Shown: positions 1 through 11,655, counted from the stretch's first letter. The stretch is DNA of 64,000 bases from Lepas anatifera (GCA_034440635.1 JAOTON010002228.1:658001-722000), one strand, 5' to 3'. Numbers and translations: made by a program. The notes: generated from the letters alone by a model not told the origin.

Positions 1-1150
1 AAAATAAACGCCAGCAGCCCAGAAACGGTGGGAAGGGGAAGGGCATACTACGGAATGGGATCGTATTTTATGAAATACTTTATCAGCATTCAAACCAATT
101 AGACTGTGATCATTTTAATTAAGAAATTTTCACAGGTACGTTCCGACAAAAGGTACCTACTCGTCAGAAGGGTAACAGATTCAGAAAAATGGAAGATATG
201 TGATTACACCGGTACACTTAAACACTTTATATTATATTCCCAGGACGTAAAACCTATTTCGGGTTCGTTAATAGCCAACTCGCTAGCGTTAATAACGGTA
301 TCCCCTTGCATTACGCTTCAGTGATGCATTATTTGGTCTAACGAAGGGAAAACAAGCTCAGAATATAATCGTTCTCTTAGCCAAACAACACATAATCACC
401 TGTAAATTTGGGACAGCATATACAACGCCGAACATAGAGGGAAAAAGAGTGCATACTTATATCGGGATAAAAAATACAACCGCGTTTCAAAACAACAAAG
501 TAGCGAAATTTAAGGATAACATGGTCTCGCAAAACGCTTAATCTATCGTGAGCGCTGCTAAAAATAGGAATAAAACTGAGATTACGTAATTAAACCGTCG
601 TCATTTGGTACCAAGATGTAACTAGCTGTATAAGTTGTTTGTTGCTTTGCCCTCTGAAGTGGGATGTTTTGTGACAGGAAATGCAGCTTTGTAAGAGTCA
701 AAAGTGTTCACACAGACGGCTCTATTTTCCTGAAAACAAGGTGAAAAAAACATTCTTTTCTTGCTCATAGCCTTCGAAGGCATATGGGCGTCATCAATTG
801 CTTTCCGCGGATTGGGTGCGCTTCGGCCTATGTTTTTCTTCAGGTTATAGGCTCACTCGCACTCACCGCAAATTTTTAAAACTGCACCGATAGGTGCTCT
901 CTTATATGGTTATGGAGGTGCGCTCAGGCCTGCCGGCCACCCCCTTTCGTGCCCCCCAAGAGATATCATAAATCCGTCGCTGCCACCCACCGAATCCCGT
1001 CGTTAGGATCTAATGGGCTCCTGGTTTCCCGACAGGCGCGCAAGCCCCTCCCCTCCTGCCTGTATGCGCCAATGGGGGGGCCGCCCGGCTCCCGGAGAGG
1101 CGGGACTTATCCCCCTGACATGGCGACGCATGCGCCCACTCAGTCATATC
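1..1150. other. No gene seen; GC-rich right part
   Basis: I find no supported gene here. Open frames are short and lack recognisable domains. From about 910 the sequence becomes GC- and C-rich and runs up to the TTAA site of the MITE at 1155. The 135-codon open frame starting at 949 crosses the MITE boundary and is not credible as a gene. Confidence 0.6.
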
Positions 1151-1154
1151 TTAA

Positions 1155-2179
1155 CCCTCGCCCCACCGGGGGGGCCATCGATGGCCCCCTAAGGTTTTTC
1201 CGGGATAGCAGAAAAACGACGAGGCGCAGCACCGCGGTTGAGGGCTCTACCTCTCACTGCATCATTTTCCCATCATCCCTGAAATTTCTTACCCCGGGTC
1301 ACCCAAGGTCAGGTCACCAGACGAGGTCAACCAAGGTCACCTCACTTCACCTTTAGAGCTCTGTAAGAGCTACATTTCAAAGTCGATCGATTTGAAACTT
1401 CCTACACTTCATGACCCCTCCAGGGTCTACAAGGTGTATATCCGGGATTTTTCGATTTCGTGCCCTGAGGTCAGGTCACGAGGCGACCTCTCCCTTCGGA
1501 AAAGCATGGGGAAAAGCTATTTCATGATATAAAAGCCACAAAAATGATTGCAAATACTCAGACTGCTCAGAACAACGTTTTTGGACACCTTTTCACGGAT
1601 CCCAGGGGTCATATTTGCCCTTTGACTTTTCCAAGGTCATCCAAGGTCACCGGAGGTCAAAAACAGTATTTTGACAATAACTTTTGACCTAATTGATCTA
1701 GAGCGGTGAGACAAACACCATCGTGTTTGTCTTGTCACTGGCTTTCATTTGATATACGGCAAGGTCACTTTTTGACCTTTCGTGACCTCAGGTCATATTA
1801 GGTCACGAGGTGACCTCTGGCGGTCAAACCACTGGCTGGAGGTCATTACGTTTCACATAGCGGAAAAAGTACTGGCAATTTGCTATCAAATGTACTTTAC
1901 CAGGCCTCAATAGCTCTAATGACATAAGAGTTATGCCCAGTTTGCTTAATCATTGCATATTTGAGTGAAAATAGCCGATCTTGACCTAATTTGACCTCTG
2001 GAGGTCAAACCATTGACCTGAGCACTAAAACATGCGAAGTAATTTCTTACTGAATTCACGCGAGCTTTCTATTGCACTTTGCAGATTTGCGCTAACGCCC
2101 ATATTTTCGGAGTTAGAGGGGGGCCATCGATGGCCCCCGGTGGGGCGAAGGTGGCGCCGGACCCCCGGTGGGGCGCGGG
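1155..2179 (+). mobile_element. TTAA-flanked piggyBac-like MITE, copy 1
   Basis: A 1025-bp non-autonomous element lies between TTAA at 1151-1154 and TTAA at 2180-2183. Left end CCCTCGCCCCACC and right end GGTGGGGCGCGGG are imperfect inverted repeats. Both ends carry an inner palindrome (GGGCCATCGATGGCCC), and the right end repeats half of the TIR before an AAGGTGGC spacer. The TTAA duplication and CCC/GGG termini are the piggyBac superfamily signature. There is no transposase frame. The interior is crowded with AGGTCA/TGACCT hexamers. A near-identical copy lies at 25586-26607 and a relative at 41209-42048. Confidence 0.85.
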
Positions 2180-2283
2180 TTAACCACGGCATAGTGCACT
2201 TCGCAGACAAGGACTGACCTATATTTAGTTTACGGCTTGAATTGCCCGACCTAACTTATTTTGCCCTGCACATCCCACTTGCG

Positions 2284-3010
2284 ACTGGGTTGAGGCAAAT
2301 GGACAATTCTAAAACGCTCGGTCCAAACAGCCAGCATTCTAAAGAAAATCAGACAACCAAATGTTGCGTCTTTGTTTTGAAAAAGGGAAACGCTCCAGAG
2401 CCCTTGAACTTAGCACCAGCGTCGAAGATTGGTTTGTAAGCTTAAGCCTTGGCTTCTACTATTTAAGATAATATTTACTTTGCTTTGCATCTATTTAGAA
2501 AGCTCCGAGCCCTCGGCCCTGACAAAGTATGTGCAATTAAAAAAACCGGATCAAACAAAGAGGCAAGCCTGCTTGCTTACGACTGGGTCGAGACAAAATA
2601 GGAACTTATAAAACACTCGATCCAAACGGCAGCATTCTGAAACTGGTTTTTGGAAGCTTAAGCCCGTGCTCCGTCTATTATTATGAGAATTGCATTGCGT
2701 TGCCGCTATTTAGAAGGGTGCAAGCTTTCTTGCTTTCGACCGGGTCGGACAAAATCTAACTTTTAGCACACCCGATCCAAACGTCAAGTATTCTGGAAGG
2801 GCAGGCTAAAAATATTCCATTTTCGAGGAGGCCAAAAGGAAAAGAGAAGGGTAACGCCCCGGGGCCTGTATACTCCAGCACCGAAGATTAGCCTTTAAAG
2901 ACTTAGGCACAAACTTCCGTTGTTTAAGATAAAATTTGTTTTGCATTGTGGCTATATAGAAAGCCCCGAGTCCCAGGCCGTGACATGATTGGTGCAAATA
3001 TGAACTCAGA
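2284..3010 (+). repeat. Degenerate tandem repeat
   Basis: Blocks beginning GACTGGGT near 2284, GACTGGGTCGAGAC near 2581 and a related CCGGGTCGGAC near 2742 share a phrase ending in GATCCAAACG and TATTCT/CATTCT. A second shared phrase (TTTAAGATAA...AGAAAGC.CCGAG) occurs near 2460 and 2930. The units are diverged, at about 300 bp with one shorter copy. No coding function is seen. Confidence 0.5.
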
Positions 3011-4276
3011 ACTAACAAGGAAATAAAGAAAAAACATGCGCGCTGCTTATAATCATTGCCTTAAACGGATTATAACTATGAAGAGGAGCGAATTCGCCCC
3101 TCCGTTATCAATCCTAATGCTTGTACACAATCACTACTTGGGGACAACATTTTACCAAATTTTAATACGTGATTATTACTTCCTGATCCGGTGTGGCGGC
3201 TCAGGAGAGTATGGGTCGGCTAGAGGACAATTTTCCCTACAACTCGTGGAACTTTCTGGTCGTGTGGTAAGGTCAACATAGTAATGGTCGTGATTGGCCA
3301 CGCCCATTGCTGATCATGAGCTTTGACCGAAATTTGCGATCGAAAAAAAGGTGTGAACGAATTTGCTAACTCGTAGTATTTTCCGGTATTTTTGTTCCAT
3401 AACGGCGACAAATGAGGGCGTTTGTTTTGTAATCGGCAAAAGGAAAGCCGTGATAACGAATGAATACTCGTCGTAATTACGGCAATGAGCTGCCCATCCC
3501 ATTGCTCGACTGTGCTATTGCTTCCAGTAAGGCCCTCTGCAAGAAAAAGCTTTATTTTCCCCTTTCATCCTTTTATTAACCTGACATTCCGCGCACCAAA
3601 AAGGAACGCTACAGTAACGCCAGCCTCTGCTTGAATGCCCCTCCTCTCCTCCTCTTCCCCTCGGAGCTTTTGCCTAGCTTATCTCACTGGTTCCGTGGGG
3701 CCTTCCCATTGGCCAATTCGCTTCCGGGTACCGGCTAACTGGCCTTCTGTTCCGCGTTCCTGCCCCCTCTGTTTGTCACGGGGCCATGGTAGTGCCGTTA
3801 ACCCTCGTCACAGCTGGCTCCGACCCGTTTGGTGCTTCCAAGCTGTATTGCAGGAGAAAAAAAGGGGGGTCGTACTTAGCCTTTTATGGGGGCCAAAAAT
3901 GGCTATCCGAGGAATAATGAAAATACGATAGCTAGGAGAGCCTTCCCAGCAGAGGTTCACAATCAATACACAAAAACTTTCCTCCACTTTCCCTGGGCAC
4001 AGACGGTACATCACCGCCTGTGTCGCTTTTGGGGCGGTGCAGCCCATTTTCACACAAAAAACACTCATTCACTAACACGCTGACGCTTCAGGAAATTGGT
4101 CCCAGATACTATGAGAACAGTCAGCCTGCCCCCCTGTGTGCGCCGTACATAGTGCGCGATAGGTCTCCTAACACTCAGCTTAAGAGTGATAAAAATACAG
4201 ACTATCCAAGGCTGTGGGTAGATTACCGGAGAGGTCAACGACACTCTTTGGTTTCGTGGTACAGTTTTTCTTTACG
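3011..4276. other. No gene seen
   Basis: Only short, domain-free frames occur. A C/T-rich stretch near 3630-3830 is unremarkable. Confidence 0.5.
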
Positions 4277-4819
4277 TTAACAGCCAATTTTCTTTCTGGG
4301 CATTATGCTGTCCTCAAAAGCATAGCGTGTTACCATAGGGAAGAGCCATATAGAGACACGACGAAATAAAGTAAGCACAAAAAACACAAAAAAGGAATAA
4401 AAACCAGTGGCCAAAAGCCCGGCACATAGCATGATAGGAGTATAGAAAACGCTTGCGCGCGGCGCCCGGCCGGTCACGGAATTTTGGCACAGCTCGGTGA
4501 CCTGAGGTGAACTCGTGGGTTCGACATCCGTCTCCATGGTTACGGTTGGACCAGCTGCCGGCCCGGTGGCAGTCCCCGATTTTCGCACTTGCCGTACTGT
4601 GCCGCCGGCGGCGTTTCCAGGCCCGTAAACCGGGGTCGCCCCATTTACGTCAGAGGCTACCGTGAGGGGGGAATAATCCCGCAATTCGTCAGCAAAAAAG
4701 AAGGAGGAAGAGAAAATAACAAGCCCCACCCCCGGTAGTTTCAAGATCCGCCACTGGCCCGGCCGCGCGTGTTTCTCCGGAACAGGGTCATAAAACCGCG
4801 GCGCCCTGCCTTTGGACAA
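4277..4819 (-). CDS. Hypothetical 180-residue frame, possible membrane protein or exon
   Basis: This is an uninterrupted minus-strand frame in a CpG-rich patch (about 4430-4960). I do not recognise the product. Visible features are a Gly/Ala/Thr/Pro-rich middle and one strongly hydrophobic stretch of roughly 30 residues near residues 128-158, rich in F, L and V, which could be a single membrane helix followed by positive residues. The CpG-rich surroundings could be a promoter or first exon, but I see no supporting upstream exon, splice pattern or homology. It may simply be an open frame in GC-rich DNA. Codon use and conservation could not be tested. Confidence 0.2.
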   Translation of the reverse strand: MSKGRAPRFYDPVPEKHARPGQWRILKLPGVGLVIFSSSFFFADELRDYSPLTVASDVNGATPVYGPGNAAGGTVRQVRKSGTATGPAAGPTVTMETDVEPTSSPQVTELCQNSVTGRAPRASVFYTPIMLCAGLLATGFYSFFVFFVLTLFRRVSIWLFPMVTRYAFEDSIMPRKKIGC

Positions 4820-4960
4820 CGGCAGCGCTGGGTCTGACCAGACCCCACCCCACTGTTTGTTCCGGCTTTATTCGGCCGCCGGTAGCGCTGCTCCGTGAGC
4901 GTGGCGGCGCTGCTGCAGCACCGGGGGTTTCATTTCCTGTTCTCGGACCAGTGCGTGTTC

Positions 4961-6477
4961 TGGATAGGCGTCATATGACTGGTGCCGTCACAATAGCCTA
5001 TTAATTAATTCAAACAGTTACAAACATGAAGAAAAATTAAGGAAACAAATGACTTATGTCGAAGACCTCATCATTTACGCATTAAAACAGAAATCATCCC
5101 AAAACATTTAGGTTCTCTGCAAACACAACCTGGCTTATAGCCTAGATATTTTTCCGTTTTCCCACTGGGCATCACACCCAGAGGGCAGTATATTTTCCAC
5201 TAACATCTCATTGTTTCATATTATATATTTTCCACTAGTATCTCATCGTCCCACCATGACAGCATTAGCCCCCTCTCTGCTGCTGAGGCTAGCATTCAGC
5301 AGGATAGCAGCGGAAACGCACACAGCGCGTAATACCTAAGGTTATCTCACTGATCGTCTCTTACCAGGTGTAAATGCATCAATTTTCATAAGTATTACGC
5401 GTCTTTCGGTCCCGAAGCTCTAAACGCACGACATGACTGCGGCAAGGAAGTCATGCGTCAGAGCCAAGTCCACATTTTGGGACCTCGAATATGAAAATGC
5501 CAACAAATTCTCGATCTTTTTCAATCTGATTATCGAAATCTGGTTAACTATCATGACCATCGCTTTATGGCTCTTCAGAAGCAGCGTTTCATAAAAGGAT
5601 TTGGTAGAATCAAGAAAGTCCTAGGTTTGCATTTGTTCTCCACACCAGTGATAAAACAATAATCTTTTTTTTTGGGGGGGTGGCTCGGGCATCTTTGTCG
5701 AATCCAGTGTCACTGAACGGGGAGCCCGGTGAAGACGGACTTAACCTAATAACCATTCTTTTTAATTAAAGAGGAAACTTTCTCAGGCTACTTTTCAAGT
5801 CCAAACATCATTTCTGGGAGGTCTTGGCCTTCGCCCCTCATCCAACACCAACACATCACAGAGGCCTAGTTTTTCGCTCTCAGTGCCGAGAGCAAACGAT
5901 TTCAGCCTTGATAATGCACATGCTATTCCAGTCTATAACTGAAAGGTAGCGAGGCTAAAGCGGGAAAACGAAGCAGCGTCCGTGTTTCGTTATTGCTCTT
6001 CCTACACCGCTGCCGCGGCTTATGTTCGTTGCTTTGATTCGTCTTCCGTAAGACTGAGCTGTAGAAAATACTAGAATATTAGAGAAACGTCCTACTAAAT
6101 TCATTGTCTGGCGTTTGGAACTGCTGCTTCCTGATGATATCATTTTAGTAACAGCTAAAAGTTGTTTGGCCGGGCCACAGTCCAAAAATACAGATTCGGT
6201 GACCACAATAGAGAAAGAACTGAAATAAAACAAAAATTTCGAAGAGTTTATATTACACAGGAGCGTCGCCATCAGTAAAAAGCCAAGGGGCCAAGTAATT
6301 GGCCACCTCCCGCTGGCAAGAAAACCTCACTTTTAGAATCCAAAACTTGTCGGATTCTGCCTGCCTGTACCTTTGACTTTTTCTTCAACTTCACTAAAAT
6401 TAGTGGAGCAGATAACTGCAAATAACAGAAAAATCGTTCACTTATGGAAAAAAGCACCAAAATTGGCACACATTCTT
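4961..6477. other. No gene seen
   Basis: AT-rich unique-looking DNA. About 6385-6475 is an inverted copy of sequence at about 21275-21345 (shared phrases around GTGGAGCAGATAACTG and CACCAAAATT), so part of this is an old dispersed repeat. Confidence 0.5.
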
Positions 6478-6898
6478 AAAGTGAATGTGGCACCTTGGTC
6501 GAATCCTGGAATTTAGTGTATTTAGGCGCACTTTTAGCCGAAAACAATGAAACCACTCATGATTTATCTGAAAAAATGTACAATAAGCTCAATATTTTGA
6601 TTTTCTGCCTGTGGATGATGTCATGATCTGGCAACCACTACCATAATCGAAACGATTCAAGGGCTTCGATTGGCCGATGCTCATCGTGATTTCAGCATAT
6701 GTCGTCACACCAGCAGCTCACAAAAATGGCCGCCTGGCGAGAGGTACATGAGATGTACATTTCGGGTAGGTTTTAGCTTTTTTCTTCGAAAATATCGAGT
6801 TTCAAAACAAATGCTATATAGAGTACCGGGTTTTCCGACTTGCTTTACAACTTGGCTATCTCAGTTAACATCACGTTATAAAGATGCCACATTCCCTT
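6478..6898. mobile_element. Small MITE, family with GGAATGTGGCACCTT ends, copy 1
   Basis: Left end AAAGTGAATGTGGCACCTT is answered by AAGATGCCACATTCCCTT on the right, giving imperfect inverted repeats of about 18 bp around a 0.4 kb AT-rich core. A second copy lies at 19780-20169. Both contain an AAACCACTCAT phrase just inside the left end. There is no transposase frame and I could not define a target duplication. Confidence 0.5.
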
Positions 6899-7632
6899 CA
6901 AGGCATTGCTTCTTTGAAAAAAACCCGTTAGCCAGATGATATTTCAAAATGGGCGCCATTTTTCAAGATGGCAGCCAATGAATGCACATTTACACCGCGT
7001 TTCACAATAAATTCACATAGTTGGCTGGTTTGAAATTATTTTATGTTTAGTCCTACATTTTCCACAAAGCATAATTCGAATTCCATATTATAAACTCAAT
7101 GACAATTACAAGAGGGGGCGATTGCGCCATTCTGCCTCCTTGCCGAACTTTCCCATAAGTAACTATACGAAGCATTAACGTTCCATGTCAAGCGACATGG
7201 TTTGGACCGTTATTTGAAAGCTCTAATGCTCTTTTTCGATCTATCTCCAATCCTATTCTGATTCTGGCAACAGGCAGAAATGTTTGCGAAGAAAAGTTAC
7301 CATGGCTACGCGCTGGTAATGTTAAAAAACCAGTAATGTCATTGGCCGTCATTCTGCGGCCAAAGACGTCACGCACAACTCTTAAAAATATGTATTTAGA
7401 AGTTAGTTAGCTTCAAACCAAATGCGTATTATTTCATATTGAGCAAATAAATGAAAACACTGAAAGATGGAGGAGATTTCCAGTATCACAAATTTAAAAT
7501 GAATTATAAAATCAAGAGTTATTTCAAGCCTTGGTAATGACGTTATCAAGACGTACCTATGCATTTAATAAAGGTATTGCATATTCCAGAAGCACATTAG
7601 TAGTAGCATGGAATTGATACTTGGGTACCATA

Positions 7633-7634
<2 letters not shown>
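6899..7634. other. No gene seen
   Basis: Contains a short GGGCGCCATTTTTCAAGATGG phrase shared with 21195-21235, a common TE-type motif, but no supported gene. Confidence 0.45.

Positions 7635-7721
<87 letters not shown>
7635..7721. repeat. (TA)n microsatellite
   Basis: An uninterrupted 87-bp TA dinucleotide tract immediately precedes the 5'-truncated PLE at 7722. Three more TA tracts (9330-9397, 12074-12108, 17158-17203) also abut PLE pieces. Confidence 0.98.
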
Positions 7722-7724
<3 letters not shown>

Positions 7725-8388
7725 TTGTGTTTGAGATTCCTGGCCAACACCCACCAGCAATCCCGCGAGAGGTACTGAAGAAGCTCCTTCTCACCTGCAC
7801 CACCGAGGCCCCCTTCAGAGCCCCTGACTGGAAACTGTACCTACAAAAAGATGGCGTCGCAATGGGGAGCCCCCTCGGCGTCACTTTGCCAACGCCTACA
7901 TGCGCGCAGTGGAGCAGCAGGTCCTCGGGAACATGGAGCAGCCACCTTACATCTACAAGCGCTACGTGGACGACATCTTCGTGCAGGTGGAGTCAGAAGA
8001 CAACGTCAAGGACTTGCAGCAGCAGATGGAAGAGGCATCAGTGCTTAAATTCACCTACGAAATGAATGTGGATGGGAAGCTCCCGTTCCTGGACGTCATG
8101 GTTGGAGCTCACGGTGACAAGTTTGAGACGTCGGTACACCGAAAGAAGACCGACGGTGGAAAGTGTCTCAGCTTTTGCAGCGAGTGCCCCATGAGGTACA
8201 AAACAGAAGTTATCCAAGCTTACATCAGGAGAGCGATCAAGGTGTGCTCTTCGTGGGGTGCCCTTGATATAGAACTCAAGCACGTGAGGCAAATGCTCGC
8301 CAACATCGATTACCCAGCAATGGAGGTGGACAGTGAAATTCGCCGCGTCTTGGATACCTACTTTAACGGAGCAGAAGAGGTAAAATAA
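7722..8388 (+). pseudogene. Penelope-like element reverse transcriptase fragment (PLE-1)
   Basis: This encodes the C-terminal half of a Penelope-like RT. The first frame (from 7727) ends in a DGVAMGSPLG block, the signature preceding the catalytic region. After a one-base frameshift near 7885 the frame from 7900 continues with the catalytic YVDDIF box (YxDD family) and a LPFLDV motif. The start is truncated at the (TA)n tract, so fingers and N-terminal domains are missing. It is followed by a GIY-YIG endonuclease region, the standard PLE order. The frameshift and in-frame stops mean it is dead. PLEs copy themselves by target-primed reverse transcription in the nucleus. Confidence 0.9.
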
Positions 8389-8484
8389 AGAACATGGAGA
8401 AGAAATAGTCCTGTACTACAAAAACACCATTTCATCGAAGTACAAGGAAGATGAAAAGGCCCTGCAGGAAATCATCAAAGGAAC

Positions 8485-8935
8485 GTGAAGGCAACAGACG
8501 GCAGCAAAAAGATAAATCTTCGGATTTACTATAAGAGTAAAACAACCTCAAATCTGATCATGAAGAACAGCGCCGCTGGAGAGTGTGATCTCCAGAAGAC
8601 CTGTGTAGTTTATTACTGGACGTGTCCACACGAAGAATGTAAGCTTCGTCGAGTCGACTACATAGGCCAGACGGTCACCACACCCTCCAGACGGCAAACG
8701 ATGAACCTGCACGCCCATCCTCCGTTCGAGCACTGGCGACACGTCCACCAGTAACCTATCACCAGGAACATCCTCACCAGCAACCTCAAGACCATCGAGC
8801 GCAAGCGGGACCGGCGCCGACTACGAATACTTGAAGCCGTCCTCATTAAAGAGAAGTTCCCAACCCTCAACACCCAGAGAGATTACGTCGGAATATTCAC
8901 CCTCTGCCACACCAGCTCCTATGGTGGAGGTTAAA
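8485..8935 (+). pseudogene. PLE-1 GIY-YIG endonuclease remnant
   Basis: The frame from 8485 contains a zinc-finger-like CPHEEC segment followed by a VDYIGQT block, the YIG half of a GIY-YIG nuclease, and arginines typical of the active-site helix. A frameshift near 8750 moves the rest (ILEAVLIKEKFP and a terminal block ending in SYGGG) to another frame ending near 8932. Related endonuclease tails occur at 9799-10155, 12444-12722 and 12774-13232. It belongs to the same broken element as the RT at 7722-8388. Confidence 0.88.
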
Positions 8936-9107
8936 ACAGAGGACTCCTAAGAAGACACAAATGCCAAAGATAGTTTAGCAGCGGGCCCATCTTTTAACAG
9001 TTTAAATATTCTTCACAGATGGAAGATGCCTGATATTTTGCCGTGATTATTTTTGTGTGACACTTTTGTATTTTTGAATGGTATTGTCATGTTCAAAATG
9101 TCCACTT

Positions 9108-9144
9108 GCTTGAAAACGTTTATTGAATTTACGAAACCGGTCGC
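9108..9144 (+). ncRNA. Hammerhead-ribozyme-like motif 1 (PLE-1 3' region)
   Basis: Order: TGC (stem I) - TTGAAAA (core) - a weak stem II - CGAAAC - self-complementary ACCGGT (short stem III) - C at the cleavage position - GCA (stem I). The core has U at position 3 and A at position 8. Stem II is degraded here, so activity is unlikely. PLEs are known to carry hammerheads with very short stem III. Confidence 0.5.
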
Positions 9145-9329
9145 ATAAGGGATATTTTTCACTTTAATAACAATGACTAGAATTTGACAGATACTTCAAA
9201 GACTTCCAGAAATACCTAAAAGAACATTAAGATACCTAGAAAAAGTTAACAAGAGACTTGTTAATTCCAAAAACGCGGTAATATTCAATCATACTTGTAT
9301 ACTTAATAACTTACTGCCACCCTTCACAA
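9145..9329. other. AT-rich PLE flank
   Basis: No coding features; this lies between PLE-1 and the second (TA)n tract. Confidence 0.4.

Positions 9330-9397
<68 letters not shown>
9330..9397. repeat. (TA)n microsatellite
   Basis: TA tract with one interruption at its left, adjoining the 3' end of minus-strand PLE-2. Confidence 0.97.
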
Positions 9398-9402
<5 letters not shown>

Positions 9403-9621
9403 ATAGTTGTGAACATTTACATACATAGCCAAGGTACATATATATATTCCAATAAGTGGGCAAAATATGTTCTTCATTGCATGTTTTGTTAAAAGATATA
9501 GCATATATTGTTTTCACGAACTTCTTCCTCGTCTTCTCCAATGCTCGAAGAAAGCATTTTTGTATATCTTATATTTGATTTATTAATTGGCCGAATGTTG
9601 GTATCTTTTAGGTATACATTT

Positions 9622-9667
9622 AACGTTGCGACGCGTTTTGGAAGTGACATCTTCCATTATCAAGCAC
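9622..9667 (-). ncRNA. Hammerhead-like motif 2 (PLE-2 3' pLTR)
   Basis: Read on the minus strand: core TTGATAA, stem II GGAAG/CTTCC, then AAAAC where GAAAC is expected, ACGCGT (stem III), C, GCAACGTT. The G12-to-A change should abolish catalysis. U3-A8 is kept in the core. Confidence 0.5.
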
Positions 9668-9798
9668 TTAAAAAACTTAAAAAAACACTCCTATCATATT
9701 GAAATCGATCTTAACTACTTTGAAAGGATAATTATTTTTCATTCAATTATTACGACAGAATAGTGACACAACTAGACGGGCTCTTCTTCTCTGCAGCG

Positions 9799-10155
9799 CT
9801 AGAAGAAAAGCCTCAGTGTAATGGTTGGGTTGCTTTGTTTGTTAATCTCCGGTTGCATGCTTCTGATAAGAACTGCTTCGTGTATGAACAGTTTCGTCCG
9901 GTTTGGTTCCTGTTTCAGGATAGTGGTGTTCTCTGTTAAGTCTTTTCGGGTGAGGTCGTGGTTGTGTTCTAACTTCATGTTGGTTTTGGGAGCTCCTCCT
10001 GCAAGATGCATAGTGAGGCGTCTGGACAATGTCGTTGTTGTGGCACCAATGTAGCTACAGTTACGAAGCTTACAATCTTCGTGTGGGCATGAGAACTGGT
10101 AGACTACGTTGGTGCTCTTCAAGTGGTCACGTTTGGAGTTGAGATTATTCTTCAT
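9799..10155 (-). pseudogene. PLE-2 GIY-YIG endonuclease
   Basis: This 118-codon frame has a CPHEDCKLRNCSYIGATTTT segment: a Cys-His cluster followed by the YIG half of the nuclease core. A conserved LSRRLTMH helix and the C-terminal EAVLIRSMQPEINKQ block follow, carrying the acidic residue expected for the family. The length matches the endonuclease domains of PLE-3 and PLE-4. It is intact locally, but its parent RT frame is interrupted upstream, so it is not functional as a unit. Confidence 0.88.
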
Positions 10156-10549
10156 TATCAGGTTGTGAACTTTTTTGTTGTTCTAGTAAACGATGAGGTT
10201 GAGTCGATCTTCTTTGTTTTTTGGTTGGATATTACTAAGCACGATTTTCTGCAGTACTCTTTCATCGGTTTTGTTTGATGGGCTGATCTGATTTTGATAG
10301 TAAAGAGTTATTCTTTCTTTTCTGGTCTCCTGTTTTTCTTCTTTCTCTTGCTGAGCCACATGGGGGTCATTTGTTTGTTAATCTCTTGATCGAAAATTTT
10401 GTTAGTATAACCGTTGTTGACCAAAATTTGTTTGACCCGAGTCAGCTCAGCGTGAAGGGTTGTCCAGTCTGATGAGAGTTTGATGGCTTTGCTGACGTAA
10501 GATCGGATGGCGCTGATTTTGTACCGGTCAGGGCATTCGCTCCTGGCGT

Positions 10550-11459
10550 TTAGACACCGACCGGCATCCGTAGGCTTTTAATAGACCTTGGTCTTGAAAA
10601 GTCCGTGCGTGCTTTCAATCTCAACGTCGAGGAATGGGAGCTTGTTGTCCATGATCTTCTCGGTGGTGAACTTGAGGACAGAGCTGGTTTCAAGATTTTC
10701 CTTGAGTTTTTGTAGTTGGTCCTGGTTGTCAATGTCCAGGAAGATGTCATCCACGTAACGGCAGAATAGGTACGGTGGGATGTTCAGTGATTTGATGACC
10801 TTGTTTTCCACTCAGCACATATACGCGTTGGCGAACAGAGGGCCAAATGGTGACCCCATCGCAACACCATCAATCTGGCTGTAGAGCTGGTTATTGGGGG
10901 CTCTAAACAGAGACTCGGACGTGCAAGCCTTCAGCAGGCTCTTCATAATGTTAGGAGCCAGGTTTGGTGGCGGCAGTTCTGGGTGGTTATACACATCTTC
11001 GAGGATAATGTCAATGGTTTCAGTAACCGGAATATTTGTGAACAATGATTCTACGTCAAGTGATGCCAATATTCCCTTAGGGTGATTAGTCCTCAGGATG
11101 TTTGTGAACTCATCTGTTGATTTCAATGCGAACTCCATTGGTAAAGATGGAGCGATGAGTTTGTTCAGTCTTTTTGCGATGTTGTATGTAGGAGTAGGAC
11201 GCTGTGATATGATTGGGCGCAGTGGGTTTCCCGTCTTATGGATCTTTACATTCCCATATGCGTATCCGGGCTGGTATTCACCAACTTTAGGCTCCAAGTG
11301 CTCTCCACCTGCCAAGGCATTGGCGCTTTTTATGATTCTGTTTACTTTGGCTTTTATTTGGGCTGCTGTGTCCTTTGAGATTGGTTTAAACTTCGTTTTA
11401 TCCGTCAATATCTTGTCCATCTTAGTCATATATTCCTCACGGTCTAGAATGACGTAAAT
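10550..11459 (-). pseudogene. PLE-2 reverse transcriptase
   Basis: The minus-strand frame from about 11501 down to 10812 carries the palm region: VNRIIKSANAL, a GNPLRPIISQ block, ASLDVESLFTNIP (motif A with catalytic Asp) and DGVAMGSPFGPLFANAYM (motif B). After a stop and frame break near 10812, the frame 10811-10578 adds the catalytic YVDDIFLDID box and LPFLDVEIE. The order is that of a PLE RT. The reading frame upstream is cut by the SINE at 11474-11655, which explains the odd N-terminus. Confidence 0.9.
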
Positions 11460-11473
11460 GACGTAAATGGTAG

Positions 11474-11655
11474 GGGGATGAGGTGGCTTAGTGGATAGCA
11501 CCCTCGTCTTCTAAGCCACCGGTCCCGGGTTCAAGTTCCCGGCGGAGCCTCTGAATAAGTCGATCTGATCCCCAAAATCCCTTCCAACAGGGTGAGAGTT
11601 GGCGACGCCGTATGACCCTGGCAGTTGGTGCGTCGTTAAACACCAACAATTATTA
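11474..11655 (+). mobile_element. tRNA-Arg-derived SINE with perfect 14-bp target duplication
   Basis: The 182-bp insert is flanked by identical GACGTAAATGGTAG at 11460-11473 and 11656-11669. The head has an A box (TGGCTTAGTGG) and a B box (GGTTCAAGTTCC). An anticodon-like loop CTTCTAA points to tRNA-Arg(TCT). The tail contains GTCGTTAAACACC, as in other tRNA SINEs, and ends in an AT-rich run. It sits in opposite orientation inside the PLE-2 RT and so is younger than PLE-2. Transcription would be by RNA polymerase III. Confidence 0.9.

Noticed and set aside
949..1356. 135-codon frame
   Set aside because: Crosses the left boundary of the TTAA element and uses its TIR as coding sequence; no homology recognised.
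7557..7884. Frames with long Ile-Tyr runs (also at 9289-9541)
   Set aside because: Translations of (TA)n microsatellites.
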